A stretch of DNA of 55,176 nt from Varibaculum cambriense (lineage in GTDB: Bacteria > Actinomycetota > Actinomycetes > Actinomycetales > Actinomycetaceae): contig NZ_JAKNHJ010000017.1 of NCBI RefSeq assembly GCF_022133705.1, positions 1 to 55,176 on the forward strand, given 5' to 3'. The position numbers and the translations under genes were made by a program. Below the pieces are notes generated by a model, which made no database searches, had not been told where the DNA came from, and worked only from the letters and a program-made list of their open reading frames with translations. Positions 8,247 to 17,272 of the stretch are shown here, one piece after another. The first letter of the stretch is position 1. The number at the start of each line of letters is the position of its first letter.

Positions 8247-9371
8247 ATGGAACAGGCTCCCTTGCTGCCACTGCGGGAAGAACTTGCGCAGGTCACCCCG
8301 TATGGGGCGCCGCAATTGGATGTGGCTGCCCGGTTAAATGTAAACGAAAATCCCTATCCTCCCAGTTCTAAGATGATCGCCGATATTTCTCGCGCGGTTA
8401 GCGAAGCGGCGGCAGGTCTCAACCGTTACCCCGATCGAGATTTCACTGCCCTGCGGAAAGCTCTAGGCGGCTATATAAAGCGCGAATCTGGTCTGGACTT
8501 TCCGGTAGAACAAATCTGGGCAGCTAATGGCTCCAATGAAGTGATGTCGCAGCTACTGGGAGCCTATGCGGGGCCAGGGCGCACAGTGTTGGGAACCGAT
8601 TATTCCTACTCGATGTATCCGGAATACGTGCGGGGTGCACACTCGAAATATGTGACGGTGCCCCGGCAAAGTGATTGGAATATTGATGTTGCTGCCCTGC
8701 TTCAGGGACTGCGAGAAGTCCGTCCCAGCGTATTACTGCTGGCGAATCCCAATAATCCGACCGGGACTGCCAGTAGCCAAGCTGAACTAGTGCAGATTTT
8801 GCAGAAAGCTAAAGAAACCGGGCCGGTGATTTCCGGTAGGTCCACTGCTACCGTGGTGGTAGTTGACGAGGCCTACGGGGAGTTCCGGGATCCGGATCAG
8901 CCCAGCGCCCTCGCCCTCTTAAAGGAATTTCCACACCTGGTGGTATCGCGCACTATGTCGAAATCTTTTGGGATGGCGGGACTGCGCCTAGGATACCTGG
9001 TGGCGGCCAAGGAAGTAATCGCCGATATTATGCGGGTGCGTTTGCCCTATCACCTGTCTGCGCTTACTCAGGCGGCGGCGATTGCGGCCTTGGGGCATGC
9101 CGAAGAACAGCTCCAACAGTTAGCGCAGTTGCGTGAGCGCCGCGATAACTTGGCGTCATGGCTGGAGGGTAAAGGATACACGGTACCTAAAACCCAGGCT
9201 AACTTTGTGCTATTTGGTCCCTTCCCGGATCGACATCAAGTGTTCAGTGATTTATTGGAGCGCGGGGTGTTGATCCGCGAGGTAGGTCCGGCAGGATTCT
9301 TGCGGGTAAGTATTGGCACCGCCACAGAAGATCAAGCATTTCGTGAAGCATTCGAGGAGGTAACCAAATGA
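8247..9371 (+). CDS. hisC: histidinol-phosphate aminotransferase
   Basis: PLP enzyme converting imidazole-acetol phosphate and glutamate to L-histidinol phosphate and 2-oxoglutarate. The reading frame is open from an ATG at 8220, but the ATG at 8247 (MEQAPLLPL) is chosen because GAAAGGAA lies just upstream of it while the earlier ATG has no ribosome-binding site; this gives 374 residues. Fold-type I blocks are seen: [30 protein letters not shown] and [18 protein letters not shown], where Lys239 should bind PLP. The C-terminal Arg motif (GFLRVSIGT) that binds substrate carboxylate or phosphate is present. Its last 4 nt overlap hisB. Confidence 0.95.
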   Translation: MEQAPLLPLREELAQVTPYGAPQLDVAARLNVNENPYPPSSKMIADISRAVSEAAAGLNRYPDRDFTALRKALGGYIKRESGLDFPVEQIWAANGSNEVMSQLLGAYAGPGRTVLGTDYSYSMYPEYVRGAHSKYVTVPRQSDWNIDVAALLQGLREVRPSVLLLANPNNPTGTASSQAELVQILQKAKETGPVISGRSTATVVVVDEAYGEFRDPDQPSALALLKEFPHLVVSRTMSKSFGMAGLRLGYLVAAKEVIADIMRVRLPYHLSALTQAAAIAALGHAEEQLQQLAQLRERRDNLASWLEGKGYTVPKTQANFVLFGPFPDRHQVFSDLLERGVLIREVGPAGFLRVSIGTATEDQAFREAFEEVTK

Positions 9372-9967
9372 GCCGCAGCGGGAAAGTCACCCGGAAAACC
9401 GCGGAATCAGATATCACGGTAGAAATAAAACTAGATGGCACTGGAAAAAGTCAGATTAGTACCGGCGTGCCTTTCTATGACCATATGCTCACCGCGCTTT
9501 CCAAGCATTCCTTGATAGATATGAATATTGCTGCTCGCGGCGATATTGAGGTGGATGTGCATCACACGGTGGAAGATACCGCTATTTGCCTGGGAATAGC
9601 TCTGCGTGAGGCTCTGGGGGATAAAGCGGGGATCCGCCGTTTCGCTGATGCCACCGTGCCCCTCGATGAAGCGCTAGCGCGGGCAGTGGTTGATGTGGCC
9701 GGACGCCCCTACTGTGTGCACCGCGGAGAGCCAGCTGGCCAGGAATATCACCTGATTGGCGGACATTTCACCGGTTCGATGACCCGCCATGTGTGGGAGT
9801 CTTTTGCCTATAATGCCGGGATCTGTCTACATGTGGAGGTACTTGCGGGGCGCGACCCGCACCATATTGTAGAAGCACAGTTCAAAGCAGTAGCGCGGGC
9901 GCTGCGGGGCGCGGTAGAAACCGATCCGCGGGTTAGCGGTGTTCCTTCCACTAAGGGTGCGCTGTGA
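9368..9967 (+). CDS. hisB: imidazoleglycerol-phosphate dehydratase
   Basis: Dehydrates imidazole-glycerol phosphate to imidazole-acetol phosphate, the substrate of HisC. The 199-residue protein is the monofunctional dehydratase without the phosphatase domain found in enterobacterial HisB. The two manganese-binding signatures are visible: [15 protein letters not shown] and its internal repeat [15 protein letters not shown], along with GVPFYDHML and AGRPYCV. The ATG overlaps the hisC stop codon (ATGA), showing translational coupling. A gap-free GTGA overlap joins it to the next gene. Confidence 0.96.
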   Translation: MSRSGKVTRKTAESDITVEIKLDGTGKSQISTGVPFYDHMLTALSKHSLIDMNIAARGDIEVDVHHTVEDTAICLGIALREALGDKAGIRRFADATVPLDEALARAVVDVAGRPYCVHRGEPAGQEYHLIGGHFTGSMTRHVWESFAYNAGICLHVEVLAGRDPHHIVEAQFKAVARALRGAVETDPRVSGVPSTKGAL

Positions 9968-10731
9968 ACGCCGCGAACTTTCCCAATCAGGATGATCCGC
10001 GCGATAAAGAACCCCGCGAGGAAAATTTGGCGGGCGATAATGAATCCTCCTCTAAGCCAGAGGATTACTTTGACCAGGTAATCGCGCAATCGGGCATTAG
10101 TGGGGAAGAGCTCGATGGGTTCAGCGAAGAAGTTGACCAGGATCTGCAGGCCTGGCAGCATTTAGAGGCGCTCCCTCCGGAGGCCGGAGATGTGGCGCTA
10201 GTGCTCACCAACCTGCTAGAGGCAGTACCGCTAGCCACGATGATGGCCGCTCACGAGATTGATGCCCGGATCGTGGAAACTGAGTCCGGGTGTGTAGTGT
10301 GGAAACGCCTGACTCCTACTCCCGATGATGAGTTAGAAGCGCTCCTAGGGGAGGAGCGGCCAGTTTGCCCAGAGGCGGAGGAACTCGCCCTCGCGGTTTC
10401 AAAAATTACTCCCTATGGAGCAGTCCTGTTTGTTTCTACTTTGCGTTCGGATCGTGATGATGACCCGGGGGTACAGGGGCAGATTACCGCGCGCGTGTAC
10501 TATGACGGACGGTTTGACCGTACTATTCCAGCCGGCCCGCTAGTTTCTTGCGCTGATGAACGGGTAGAAGATCTGCTACTCGGGCGGACTTCCCCCGAAG
10601 ATTATCCCGAGATCCGTCCCCCCCGCCTGCGTGATTTACCGGGGATTTTGCTGCGACAATTACGGGGACTGCAAGAAGATACTAATCGCGGGGAAGACCC
10701 CGATAGGCGGGAGGCTAAGGGCGGTGACTAA
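9964..10731 (+). CDS. acidic protein of unknown function inside the his operon
   Basis: I do not recognise a family for this 255-residue protein. The start is GTG in a GTGA overlap with the hisB stop, and the end overlaps hisH by 8 nt, so it is tightly coupled into the operon. Residues 1-65 are very acidic and hydrophilic (probably disordered). The central part is a compact alpha/beta-looking region, including [31 protein letters not shown] and [15 protein letters not shown]. The C-terminus is again charged. There is no signal peptide or membrane helix and no catalytic motif that I can name. The location suggests a regulator or assembly partner of the histidine enzymes, but that is only guilt by association. 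Confidence 0.8.
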
Positions 10732-11362
10732 ACAGGTAGCGGTGTTCGACTATGGCTCCGGCAATGTGCGCTCGGCGGTTAACGCCTTAAAGCGCGTTGG
10801 GGTCAAGGTTATCCTGACCAGCGACTTTTCTACCTGCCTGGAGGCTGATGGGTTACTTGTTCCCGGGGTAGGGGCATTTGCGGCAGTGATGAAGGATCTG
10901 CATGCTCGCCGCGGTGACACCCTAATTGACCGGCGCTTAGCGGGCGGGCGTCCGGTGCTCGGAATCTGTGTGGGGATGCAAATCCTATTTGAACGCGGCC
11001 TTGAGCACGGCGAAGACACCGCCGGGATGGGGGAATGGCCAGGAATCGTAGAAAAACTACGTGCCCCGATTCTGCCCCATATGGGCTGGTCAAAGATCAA
11101 GGTAGGTCAGGGTTCGCAGCTTTTTTCCGGGATTAAAGATGAGCGTTTTTACTTCGTGCACTCCTACGGGGTAACGGCTGATCCTTCCGGGCATTATCGG
11201 CAATCCTCGCGGATGAAACCCCCGATTTTTTCTTGGGGCACCCACGGAACCCCTTTTATCGCCGCGGTTGAAAACGGTCCCCTTTCGGCTACTCAGTTCC
11301 ATCCCGAAAAATCCGGCGACGCCGGCATGGAACTGCTTCGTAACTGGACACAAAGCTTCTAA
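10724..11362 (+). CDS. hisH: imidazole glycerol phosphate synthase, glutaminase subunit
   Basis: Glutamine amidotransferase subunit that makes ammonia for HisF. The frame is open from further upstream, but the GTG at 10724 is chosen: GGGAGG lies about 10 nt before it and the protein then begins [14 protein letters not shown], the normal HisH N-terminus, giving 212 residues. The class I triad is present: Cys82 in [11 protein letters not shown], His193 and Glu195 in QFHPEKSG. The oxyanion-strand motif PGVGAF is also seen. It overlaps the preceding unknown gene by 8 nt and is followed by priA after 9 nt. Its partner hisF is not in this window. Confidence 0.95.
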   Translation: MTKQVAVFDYGSGNVRSAVNALKRVGVKVILTSDFSTCLEADGLLVPGVGAFAAVMKDLHARRGDTLIDRRLAGGRPVLGICVGMQILFERGLEHGEDTAGMGEWPGIVEKLRAPILPHMGWSKIKVGQGSQLFSGIKDERFYFVHSYGVTADPSGHYRQSSRMKPPIFSWGTHGTPFIAAVENGPLSATQFHPEKSGDAGMELLRNWTQSF

Positions 11363-11371
11363 GGGAGAAAA

Positions 11372-12097
11372 ATGCTAGAACTTTTACCGGCAGTAGATAT
11401 AGTTTCTGGCCAAGCCGTACGCCTACATCAAGGCAAAGCGGGCAGCGAAAAAGTTTATGGGGTGCCCTTAGAAGCTGCCCGCAGCTTCGAAGAGGCCGGA
11501 GCTCGCTGGCTACACCTGGTGGATTTAGACGCCGCCTTTGGGCGGGGGAATAACACCCAAGTGGTGCAAGAAATCGTTGAACAGGTGAATCTGCAGGTAG
11601 AGGTATCCGGGGGGATCCGTGACGACGAATCTTTGGAACGGGTACTTTCGGCGGGAGCCCGCCGGGTAAATCTGGGTACCGCCGCGATTGAAAACCCCGA
11701 GTGGACTTGCCAGGTGATCTCCAAATACGGTGACCAGATTGCGGTGGGGCTGGATGTGCGCGGACATACGCTGTCGACTCATGGCTGGACCAAAGACGCC
11801 GGTGACCTCTTTGAAATGATTGAACGGCTCAATGCGGCCGGTTGCACCCGCTATGTAGTCACTGATGTAATGCGCGATGGCACCTTGACCGGCCCGAATA
11901 CCCAATTGCTGCGCGAAGTGTGCGAGGCAACTTCCGCGAAAGTGGTAGCCAGTGGGGGAGTGAGCACCCTGGATGATTTACGTACTTTGCGCGAGCTCAC
12001 CGGTATCGGGGTGGAGGGCGCGATTGTAGGCAAAGCGCTTTATTCCGGGCAGTTCACCATAGAACAAGCCCTGGCGGTTGCTAGCGGGAGAGCCTAG
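11372..12097 (+). CDS. priA: phosphoribosyl isomerase (HisA / PriA type)
   Basis: (beta/alpha)8 isomerase converting ProFAR to PRFAR in histidine synthesis; in many actinobacteria the same enzyme (PriA) also performs the TrpF step of tryptophan synthesis. The 241-residue protein has the catalytic aspartates Asp9 (LPAVDIVSG) and Asp169 ([10 protein letters not shown]), the phosphate-binding VSGGIRDD and VASGGVS loops, and the GWTKDAG loop. In M. tuberculosis PriA this loop reads RGRGW, with Arg143 and Trp145 alternating between the two substrates. Here it is STHGW (His137, Trp139), so the arginine used for the TrpF reaction appears replaced. A single-function HisA (SubHisA-like) is therefore possible. 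GGGAGAAAA precedes the ATG. Confidence 0.92.
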   Translation: MLELLPAVDIVSGQAVRLHQGKAGSEKVYGVPLEAARSFEEAGARWLHLVDLDAAFGRGNNTQVVQEIVEQVNLQVEVSGGIRDDESLERVLSAGARRVNLGTAAIENPEWTCQVISKYGDQIAVGLDVRGHTLSTHGWTKDAGDLFEMIERLNAAGCTRYVVTDVMRDGTLTGPNTQLLREVCEATSAKVVASGGVSTLDDLRTLRELTGIGVEGAIVGKALYSGQFTIEQALAVASGRA

Positions 12098-12098
12098 C

Positions 12099-12887
12099 TT
12101 GGAGCTTACAGGCCGCGCCAACGCGGAATCTAGCGGCAGCAAATCTCTGCCCGCCAAACAAGAAAACGCGATTTTACGTGCCCTGGCTCGTAATAATAAT
12201 TCCGCCGATAAAGGCGAGATAGAACCGGCTATGGCCGCGGCTTTGAAGCTTAGCGGTCTAAGGCAGCGCCTGGTAGCAATAGCGGCGGCTTTAGGGGATG
12301 GACGCGTAATCTTGCCAGTATTACCCCATGCAGCCTCTTCGGAGGGCGATTGCCCCAGCGGGCAGCTGCCCCAGATTCACCTAAAAGGTACCTCCGCTGC
12401 GCTGGCAGTTCCCGTTTATTCGTCGCTTGCAGCTATGAATGAGGCCGTGGCTGCGGGTTTGGGCAGCAAACTCGACCCCTCGGCGGGCACGGAGAAACTG
12501 CCGCGACCCTTACCAGTGGGCGCCCGCGCCCTCGCGATTGCTGCGCTTGATTCTCCCGGAAGAATGCTGCTAGATGAAACTTACCTGTTGCCGCGCCCAC
12601 TGCTAAATGCTTTGGCCTGTGCAGATACCTGGGTTCCCAGCTGGGAGAATCCCGCTTTACTGGCTGGAATCTCCCGGGTGATCGGGCAGGTGCTGCCGGG
12701 AGCCGATTGGGAAATTGTTCCGCAAATCGCTGGGCCAGATCGACTATTGCTAGCAGTAGACCCTAATCGCCCGGGGCTGGCGGCAGCTTTTCAAGCGCTG
12801 CAAAGAGGAATAAACGCCTTAGACAATTTAGAGGCCGCCGCGGATTTATTGGAAGTAACTCCGGTGCCAGCTCGTGGTGGAAACTAG
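12099..12887 (+). CDS. SseB-family protein downstream of priA
   Basis: The start TTG at 12099 follows the priA stop after one base and has GGGAGAG 7 nt upstream; an in-frame TTG at 12078 inside priA lacks this support. The 262-residue protein is alanine-rich and resembles the SseB-family proteins that often follow priA in actinobacteria: an N-terminal segment (NAILRALARNNN...), a central VILPVLP / LAVPVYSSLAAMN fold, and a C-terminal half with RPLLNALACADTWVPSWENPALL and VPQIAGPDRLLLAVDPNRPG. The biochemical role is unknown. It is the last gene of the his unit and converges with the zinc importer. Confidence 0.7.
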   Translation: MELTGRANAESSGSKSLPAKQENAILRALARNNNSADKGEIEPAMAAALKLSGLRQRLVAIAAALGDGRVILPVLPHAASSEGDCPSGQLPQIHLKGTSAALAVPVYSSLAAMNEAVAAGLGSKLDPSAGTEKLPRPLPVGARALAIAALDSPGRMLLDETYLLPRPLLNALACADTWVPSWENPALLAGISRVIGQVLPGADWEIVPQIAGPDRLLLAVDPNRPGLAAAFQALQRGINALDNLEAAADLLEVTPVPARGGN

Positions 12888-12895
12888 TTTAGATC

Positions 12896-12911
12896 CCAGG
12901 TATTGACCTGG
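12896..12911. terminator. short hairpin between convergent genes
   Basis: CCAGGT and ACCTGG pair around ATTG in the 29-nt gap between the SseB-like gene and znuB. There is no T-run on either strand, so termination activity is uncertain. Confidence 0.3.
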
Positions 12912-12916
12912 CAGGA

Positions 12917-13936
12917 CTAATGATGTCCACAGTCAGCGGGTTCTTGCGGGGTTTGAAGATGGCGGCGATATACCAGGGGACGCAGCGCTGCCGCCAGTGC
13001 GTACAGGATTATCAGCCCCATCACGATCGCCGATCCAGAGGCGGCGGCCGTGAAGTAAGAAAAGACTAACCCCGCAATACACATCACTACCCCCAGCAGC
13101 ATTGCCCATCCCATAGTGGCGCTGAAAGAGCGAGCATAAATCTGGGTGATGGCTACCGGCACGATCATCAGCGCCGAAACTAGGAGCACTCCCACTACCC
13201 GCATCGCAGTCGATACCGTCAGGGCGCTAACTACCGCTAAGCAGGTGGTCAGCAGTCTTACCGGAATCCCGGAAGCGAGGGCGAACTCCTCATCGTTGCA
13301 GATAGAGAAGAGTTCTCGGCGCATCCCCAGGCCAAACACTAGGATCAGCAGCGACAGGGCGATCGTGAGGTAAACGTCTGACCAAGAAACGGCGGCGATT
13401 GAGCCAAATAGGTAGGAATTTAATTGGTTGGTGGTGCCCCCGGCCAGGGAAATCACCAGCACCCCGGAAGCGATCCCTCCATAAAAAAGTAAAGCCATCG
13501 CCACGTCTCCGCTGGCTCCACCTTTGGCACGTACCAATTCAATAATCACCGCGCCTACGATTGAGGCGATTACTGCCCCCGGGATCGCTAAAGTATCTCC
13601 GCCCGCAATTTCCGTTAGATTACCCACTACCCAACCTAGCGCCACTCCGGTAAGAGCTACGTGTCCGATCCCATCCCCTAGTAACGATAGGCGGCGTTGC
13701 ACCAGGTAGGTGCCGATAATGGGGGCGCTCAGTCCCACCAGTACGGCCACGATTAGGGAACGGAGAAAGAAAGGAGAGGCCAATAGACTTGCCCAATCGG
13801 CTTCAAAGCTCGGTAAGGGCGCGAGAGCGCCGCGGCTAGCGGAGGACGCAAGCTGGCTGGCGGAGGGCGCGAAACTAAGTTGCAGGCTGGAGGAGGCTAG
13901 AGCCGGGTAAGAAATACTGGTGGTGGCAGTAATCAT
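12917..13936 (-). CDS. znuB: zinc/manganese-type ABC transporter permease
   Basis: Membrane subunit of an ABC-3 family metal importer. The 339-residue protein starts with a ~55-residue Ser/Ala-rich extension before the first helix (FFLRSLIVAVLVGLSAPIIGTYLVQRRLSLLGDGIGHVALTGVALG), which is the family signature, and has about eight hydrophobic helices. The ATPase-contact region (SGIPVRLL) is present. The C-terminus carries HLQTPQEPADCGHH, a short His/Cys tail. It overlaps znuC by 4 nt, so permease, ATPase and binding protein are one operon in the order znuA-znuC-znuB. Start choice is the ATG in the overlap. Confidence 0.9.
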   Translation of the reverse strand: MITATTSISYPALASSSLQLSFAPSASQLASSASRGALAPLPSFEADWASLLASPFFLRSLIVAVLVGLSAPIIGTYLVQRRLSLLGDGIGHVALTGVALGWVVGNLTEIAGGDTLAIPGAVIASIVGAVIIELVRAKGGASGDVAMALLFYGGIASGVLVISLAGGTTNQLNSYLFGSIAAVSWSDVYLTIALSLLILVFGLGMRRELFSICNDEEFALASGIPVRLLTTCLAVVSALTVSTAMRVVGVLLVSALMIVPVAITQIYARSFSATMGWAMLLGVVMCIAGLVFSYFTAAASGSAIVMGLIILYALAAALRPLVYRRHLQTPQEPADCGHH

Positions 13937-14670
13937 TCTTCGTTCCCCTCTGCTCCCGGAAGCGGAGACAGAGCCTCTCTGGGGTTATCGCTGGCGATCT
14001 GTCCGGAAACTAAAGTTATGGTGCGGTCGATCAAGGGAGCTAAGGATCCATGTTCATGCAGCACAATCAACATAGTCTTCCCGGCTGTTTTTGCCTCCGC
14101 AATGGTTGCAGCTAGACTCTTTGCGCTTTGCCGGTCAATCCCGGCCAAGGGCTCATCCATAATTAAAAACTCCGGATCGCGCACTAGGGCGCGGGCAATT
14201 AAAACCCGTTGCTGCTGGCCGCCCGACATAAACTGAAACTTTTTGTTCTCCGATCCAGCTAACCCCACTTTTGCTAGCGTCTGGCGGGCGCGTTCCCGGT
14301 CGGAGCGTTTGGGGCCTACTCGTCCTTTTCGCAATAGCCCGGAGCGGACTACTTCTAGGGCAGTAGCCGGAACGGTACCGAGGGCGCTTTTGCGTTGAGG
14401 AACGTACCCCACTTTTGCGAGGGCTTTCGCATAGTTTTTATCGCCCACTCGGGCACCAAAAATCTCTAAGCTCCCCGAGCTGACTGGATTCAGTCCCACT
14501 GCGGCGCGCACCAAAGTGGATTTTCCGGAGCCGTTTTCCCCGCACAGCGCCACGGTAGTTCCGGGGGTGATCTGCAAATTGATATTTTCCAGGATCAAAT
14601 TGCCCTGTAGGGCGACAGATAAATCCGTCGCCCTAAAAGGTAGAGATGTTTTGGTCTCAGTTACTGACAT
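13933..14670 (-). CDS. znuC: zinc-type ABC transporter ATP-binding protein
   Basis: ATPase subunit driving metal uptake. The 245-residue protein has Walker A GENGSGKST (about residues 44-52), Q-loop in YVPQRK, the ABC signature FMSGGQQQRV, Walker B FLIMDEPLAGID and the switch His in IVLHEHGS. Its length and motif spacing match the ZnuC/MntB class. It begins inside the 3' end of znuA (10-nt overlap) and ends in a 4-nt overlap with znuB, indicating translational coupling. Confidence 0.93.
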   Translation of the reverse strand: MSVTETKTSLPFRATDLSVALQGNLILENINLQITPGTTVALCGENGSGKSTLVRAAVGLNPVSSGSLEIFGARVGDKNYAKALAKVGYVPQRKSALGTVPATALEVVRSGLLRKGRVGPKRSDRERARQTLAKVGLAGSENKKFQFMSGGQQQRVLIARALVRDPEFLIMDEPLAGIDRQSAKSLAATIAEAKTAGKTMLIVLHEHGSLAPLIDRTITLVSGQIASDNPREALSPLPGAEGNEE

Positions 14671-15635
14671 TTCATCGCTTTGCTCAATTTTTCCAGGTTA
14701 TCCTGCATTACCTGCAGGTAATCTCGGTTCTTATCTACTTGGATTTCCAAGGGGTCGAGTACTTCAGATTTGATCCCGAGTTGCTCGGCTAAAGTCTTAG
14801 TGTCTTTATCTCCGAGGGCGCTCTCCGAAAACAATACGTTGACTTTCTTGTCCTTGGCAATATTTGCCACTTCCTGTAGGCGAGTCAGTGAGGTTTCCGC
14901 TTCCGGATCCACCCCTTTTACCCCTACTTGTTCGAATCCGTAGCGATCTGCCAGATAGCCGTAGGCTTCGTGAGCGGTAACTGCGGTAGGGGTGGCGCAT
15001 TTATTCAGGCCAGCGCGATATTTTTTATCCAGGTCAGCTAGTTTGTCTTGCAGCGCTTTCCCGTTTTTCTGGAAAGTGTCGCCATGATCCGGATCGGCCT
15101 GAGTAAGGGTGGCAACTACTTGCGGTACCACTTGGGATAGCCGCTGAGGATCTAGCCAGAAGTGAGGGTCGAAACCGCCGTGATGATGGTCGTGAGCGGC
15201 TTCTTTATGTTCGCCCTCGTGATCGTGTTCTGCTTCGTGTTCGGATTCGTGCTCCGCCGCTTCTTCGGCAGATAGTTTCTTCAGCTTGGCGGCCTTGGCT
15301 ACATCCAAAGTGTTCTTCGGGGCTGCTTCTTTTACCGCGTCGTCAACGGCGGCTTGGAATCCCGATAGGTAGATTAGGGCATCCGCCTGCGAGATGGTGG
15401 TGAGGTCTTTCGCGGATAGCTCTACTTCGTGGGCTTCACCCGAGGGCGTCAGGTTGGTTACGTCCACTTGCTCTCCACCAACTTGGCTGGTTACGTAAGC
15501 CAGGGGGTAAAAGGAGGCTACGGCCTCGACTTTCCCGCCGTCCTCTTTCCCGCTTTTTGCGCTCGTGGAGCATCCGCCCAGAGCTAGAGCGGCAATCGCT
15601 GCGGCGCAAACTATTTTTTTCATTCTTTGCTGCAT
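14661..15635 (-). CDS. znuA: zinc ABC transporter substrate-binding lipoprotein
   Basis: Extracellular metal-binding lipoprotein that feeds the ZnuB-ZnuC importer. The signal peptide ends in the lipobox LALGGC, so Cys22 should be lipidated. The cluster A-I fold is seen: EAHEVELSAKDL with the first His ligand, then a long His/Glu loop (about residues 125-152, many HxHxH-like steps ending HDHHHGGFDPHFWLDP), HEAYGYLADRYGF with the third ligand, and a distal Asp/Glu motif. A His-rich loop of this kind is typical of zinc rather than manganese binding proteins. The ATG at 15635 sits 7 nt after a TATATT box. A second in-frame ATG (MKKIV) is four codons on and is an alternative start. Confidence 0.92.
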   Translation of the reverse strand: MQQRMKKIVCAAAIAALALGGCSTSAKSGKEDGGKVEAVASFYPLAYVTSQVGGEQVDVTNLTPSGEAHEVELSAKDLTTISQADALIYLSGFQAAVDDAVKEAAPKNTLDVAKAAKLKKLSAEEAAEHESEHEAEHDHEGEHKEAAHDHHHGGFDPHFWLDPQRLSQVVPQVVATLTQADPDHGDTFQKNGKALQDKLADLDKKYRAGLNKCATPTAVTAHEAYGYLADRYGFEQVGVKGVDPEAETSLTRLQEVANIAKDKKVNVLFSESALGDKDTKTLAEQLGIKSEVLDPLEIQVDKNRDYLQVMQDNLEKLSKAMKCQ

Positions 15636-15642
15636 AGCTCAT

Positions 15643-15648
15643 AATATA
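15643..15648 (-). promoter_or_regulatory. -10 box of znuACB
   Basis: On the minus strand TATATT is followed by 7 nt and then the znuA ATG, fitting a leaderless transcript. It abuts the palindromic operator at 15649-15661. Confidence 0.5.
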
Positions 15649-15661
15649 AACGATAACCGTT
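15649..15661. promoter_or_regulatory. putative metal-repressor (Zur-like) operator of znuACB
   Basis: AACGATAACCGTT is an inverted repeat (AACG-N5-CGTT) directly upstream of the znuA -10 hexamer, a position where a bound repressor would block RNA polymerase. Zur is the expected regulator of a zinc importer. The sequence is similar in style but not identical to published actinobacterial Zur boxes, so the assignment is an inference. Confidence 0.5.
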
Positions 15662-15865
15662 CTCAAGACCAAGGTGCGCGAAGCTAGCCTAGAGTGCTAA
15701 AAACTCCAGGTAAAAGCAAATTTCTGGGATTTTTCGGCGGATTAATCCAGCTTTTAGAGTTGTAAGTCACGCTCTAGCGCTCCGGTTCTGGAAAGTGCAG
15801 GCAACCCGGTAGAATCTGGGGTGGTAGCGCCTTGGCGCAGCAAGTTGAGCTTAAGGAGAAATATA

Positions 15866-17260
15866 GTGGCTGAAACGCCCTCGAAGTTGGATAGTGTCAT
15901 CAATCTAGCAAAGCGACGCGGCTTTGTTTACCCCTGTGGGGAAATCTACGGTGGAACCCGTTCTGCCTGGGATTACGGCCCGCTAGGGGTAGAGCTGAAA
16001 GAAAATATTAAACGGCAGTGGTGGAACCGGGTAGTGCGCTCACGCTCCGACGTGGTCGGCCTGGATTCTTCGGTCATCTTACCGTCAAAAGTCTGGGAAG
16101 CCTCCGGACATCTGAAGGCTTTCACTGACCCGTTGATTGAATGCACCGCCTGCCATACCCGTCACCGTGAAGATGACCTGCAGGAAGCATACGCGGAAAA
16201 ACACCAGTTGCCTTCAGCAGATGAGGTGTCCATGGAAGATGTGCCGTGCCCGGCTTGTGGTAAACGCGGACAGTGGACCGAGCCGCGCGCCTTCTCCGGG
16301 CTACTAAAGACTTTCCTGGGGCCAGTTGACGATGAAAAAGGATTGCACTTCCTGCGTCCGGAAACCGCGCAAGGGATTTTCATCAATTTTGCAAATGTGA
16401 TGTCCTCTGCCCGGATGAAACCGCCCTTCGGGATCGGGCAGATCGGGAAATCTTTCCGTAACGAAATCACCCCCGGAAACTTTATTTTCCGTACCCGCGA
16501 GTTCGAACAGATGGAACTAGAGTTCTTCGTAGAACCGGGAACCGATGAGCAGTGGCACCAGTACTGGATTGATGAACGCCTAGCTTGGTATCAGGACTTG
16601 GGGATAAGCGAAGATAACCTGCGCCTATATGAGCATCCGCAAGAAAAGCTCTCTCATTACTCCAAGCGCACTGTCGATATCGAGTATGCCTTCGGCTTCC
16701 AGGGATCGAAGTGGGGCGAACTTGAGGGGATTGCTAACCGTACCGACTATGACCTGGGCGTTCACCAGCAGGCTTCGGGCAAGAATTTGGATTACTTTGA
16801 TCAATCAAAAGGTGAGCGCTGGACGCCCTACGTGGTAGAGCCCTCTGCGGGACTTACTCGCTCGCTAATGGCCTTTATGGTAGAGGCCTATAACGAGGAC
16901 GAAGCTCCCAACGCCAAGGGAGGGGTCGACAAGCGGACGGTACTGCGCCTAGATCCGCGCCTCGCTCCCGTTAAGGCTGCGGTGTTGCCGCTTTCTCGTA
17001 AAGACGAACTGACCGGCCCGGCGCAAGAGATTGCCCAGGAACTGCGGGCGAACTGGAATGTCGAGTATGACCAGGCAGGACAGGTTGGCCGCAGATATCG
17101 CCGTCAGGATGAAATCGGCACGCCGTTCTGTATCACCTATGACTTCCAATCCGGTGATGACCAGTGTGTGACTGTGCGTGAACGGGACTCGATGGAGCAA
17201 GAACGGGTAAAGATCGCGGAGCTTACCTCCTACTTGGCGACCCGCTTGGTGGGCTGCTAA
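15866..17260 (+). CDS. glyS: glycyl-tRNA synthetase (homodimeric class II type)
   Basis: Charges tRNA-Gly. The frame is open from a GTG at 15821, but the GTG at 15866 is chosen because AAGGAG lies 8 nt upstream; the protein is then 464 residues, normal for the single-chain GlyRS. It begins [23 protein letters not shown], the family's N-terminal block. Class II motif 2 is seen around [26 protein letters not shown] and motif 3 around [14 protein letters not shown] cysteine cluster ([10 protein letters not shown] and CPACGKRG) looks like a zinc-binding insert. The C-terminal anticodon-binding domain ends [14 protein letters not shown]. The next gene follows after 12 nt. Confidence 0.96.
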   Translation: MAETPSKLDSVINLAKRRGFVYPCGEIYGGTRSAWDYGPLGVELKENIKRQWWNRVVRSRSDVVGLDSSVILPSKVWEASGHLKAFTDPLIECTACHTRHREDDLQEAYAEKHQLPSADEVSMEDVPCPACGKRGQWTEPRAFSGLLKTFLGPVDDEKGLHFLRPETAQGIFINFANVMSSARMKPPFGIGQIGKSFRNEITPGNFIFRTREFEQMELEFFVEPGTDEQWHQYWIDERLAWYQDLGISEDNLRLYEHPQEKLSHYSKRTVDIEYAFGFQGSKWGELEGIANRTDYDLGVHQQASGKNLDYFDQSKGERWTPYVVEPSAGLTRSLMAFMVEAYNEDEAPNAKGGVDKRTVLRLDPRLAPVKAAVLPLSRKDELTGPAQEIAQELRANWNVEYDQAGQVGRRYRRQDEIGTPFCITYDFQSGDDQCVTVRERDSMEQERVKIAELTSYLATRLVGC

Positions 17261-17272
17261 GGCAGGACGCGT

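Noticed and set aside
15688-15705. CIRCE half-site (GAGTGCTAA) between znuA and glyS
   Set aside because: The matching TTAGCACTC arm is absent at the required 9-nt spacing, and glyS is not a heat-shock gene.
15800-15865. Possible T-box riboswitch upstream of glyS (GGGGTGGTAGCGCC resembles the GGGTGGNACCGCG T-box sequence)
   Set aside because: The UGGU would not pair with the UCCA end expected for tRNA-Gly, the ACCGCG part does not match, and I cannot find the Stem I landmarks or a terminator/anti-terminator pair. An Infernal search with the T-box model would settle it.
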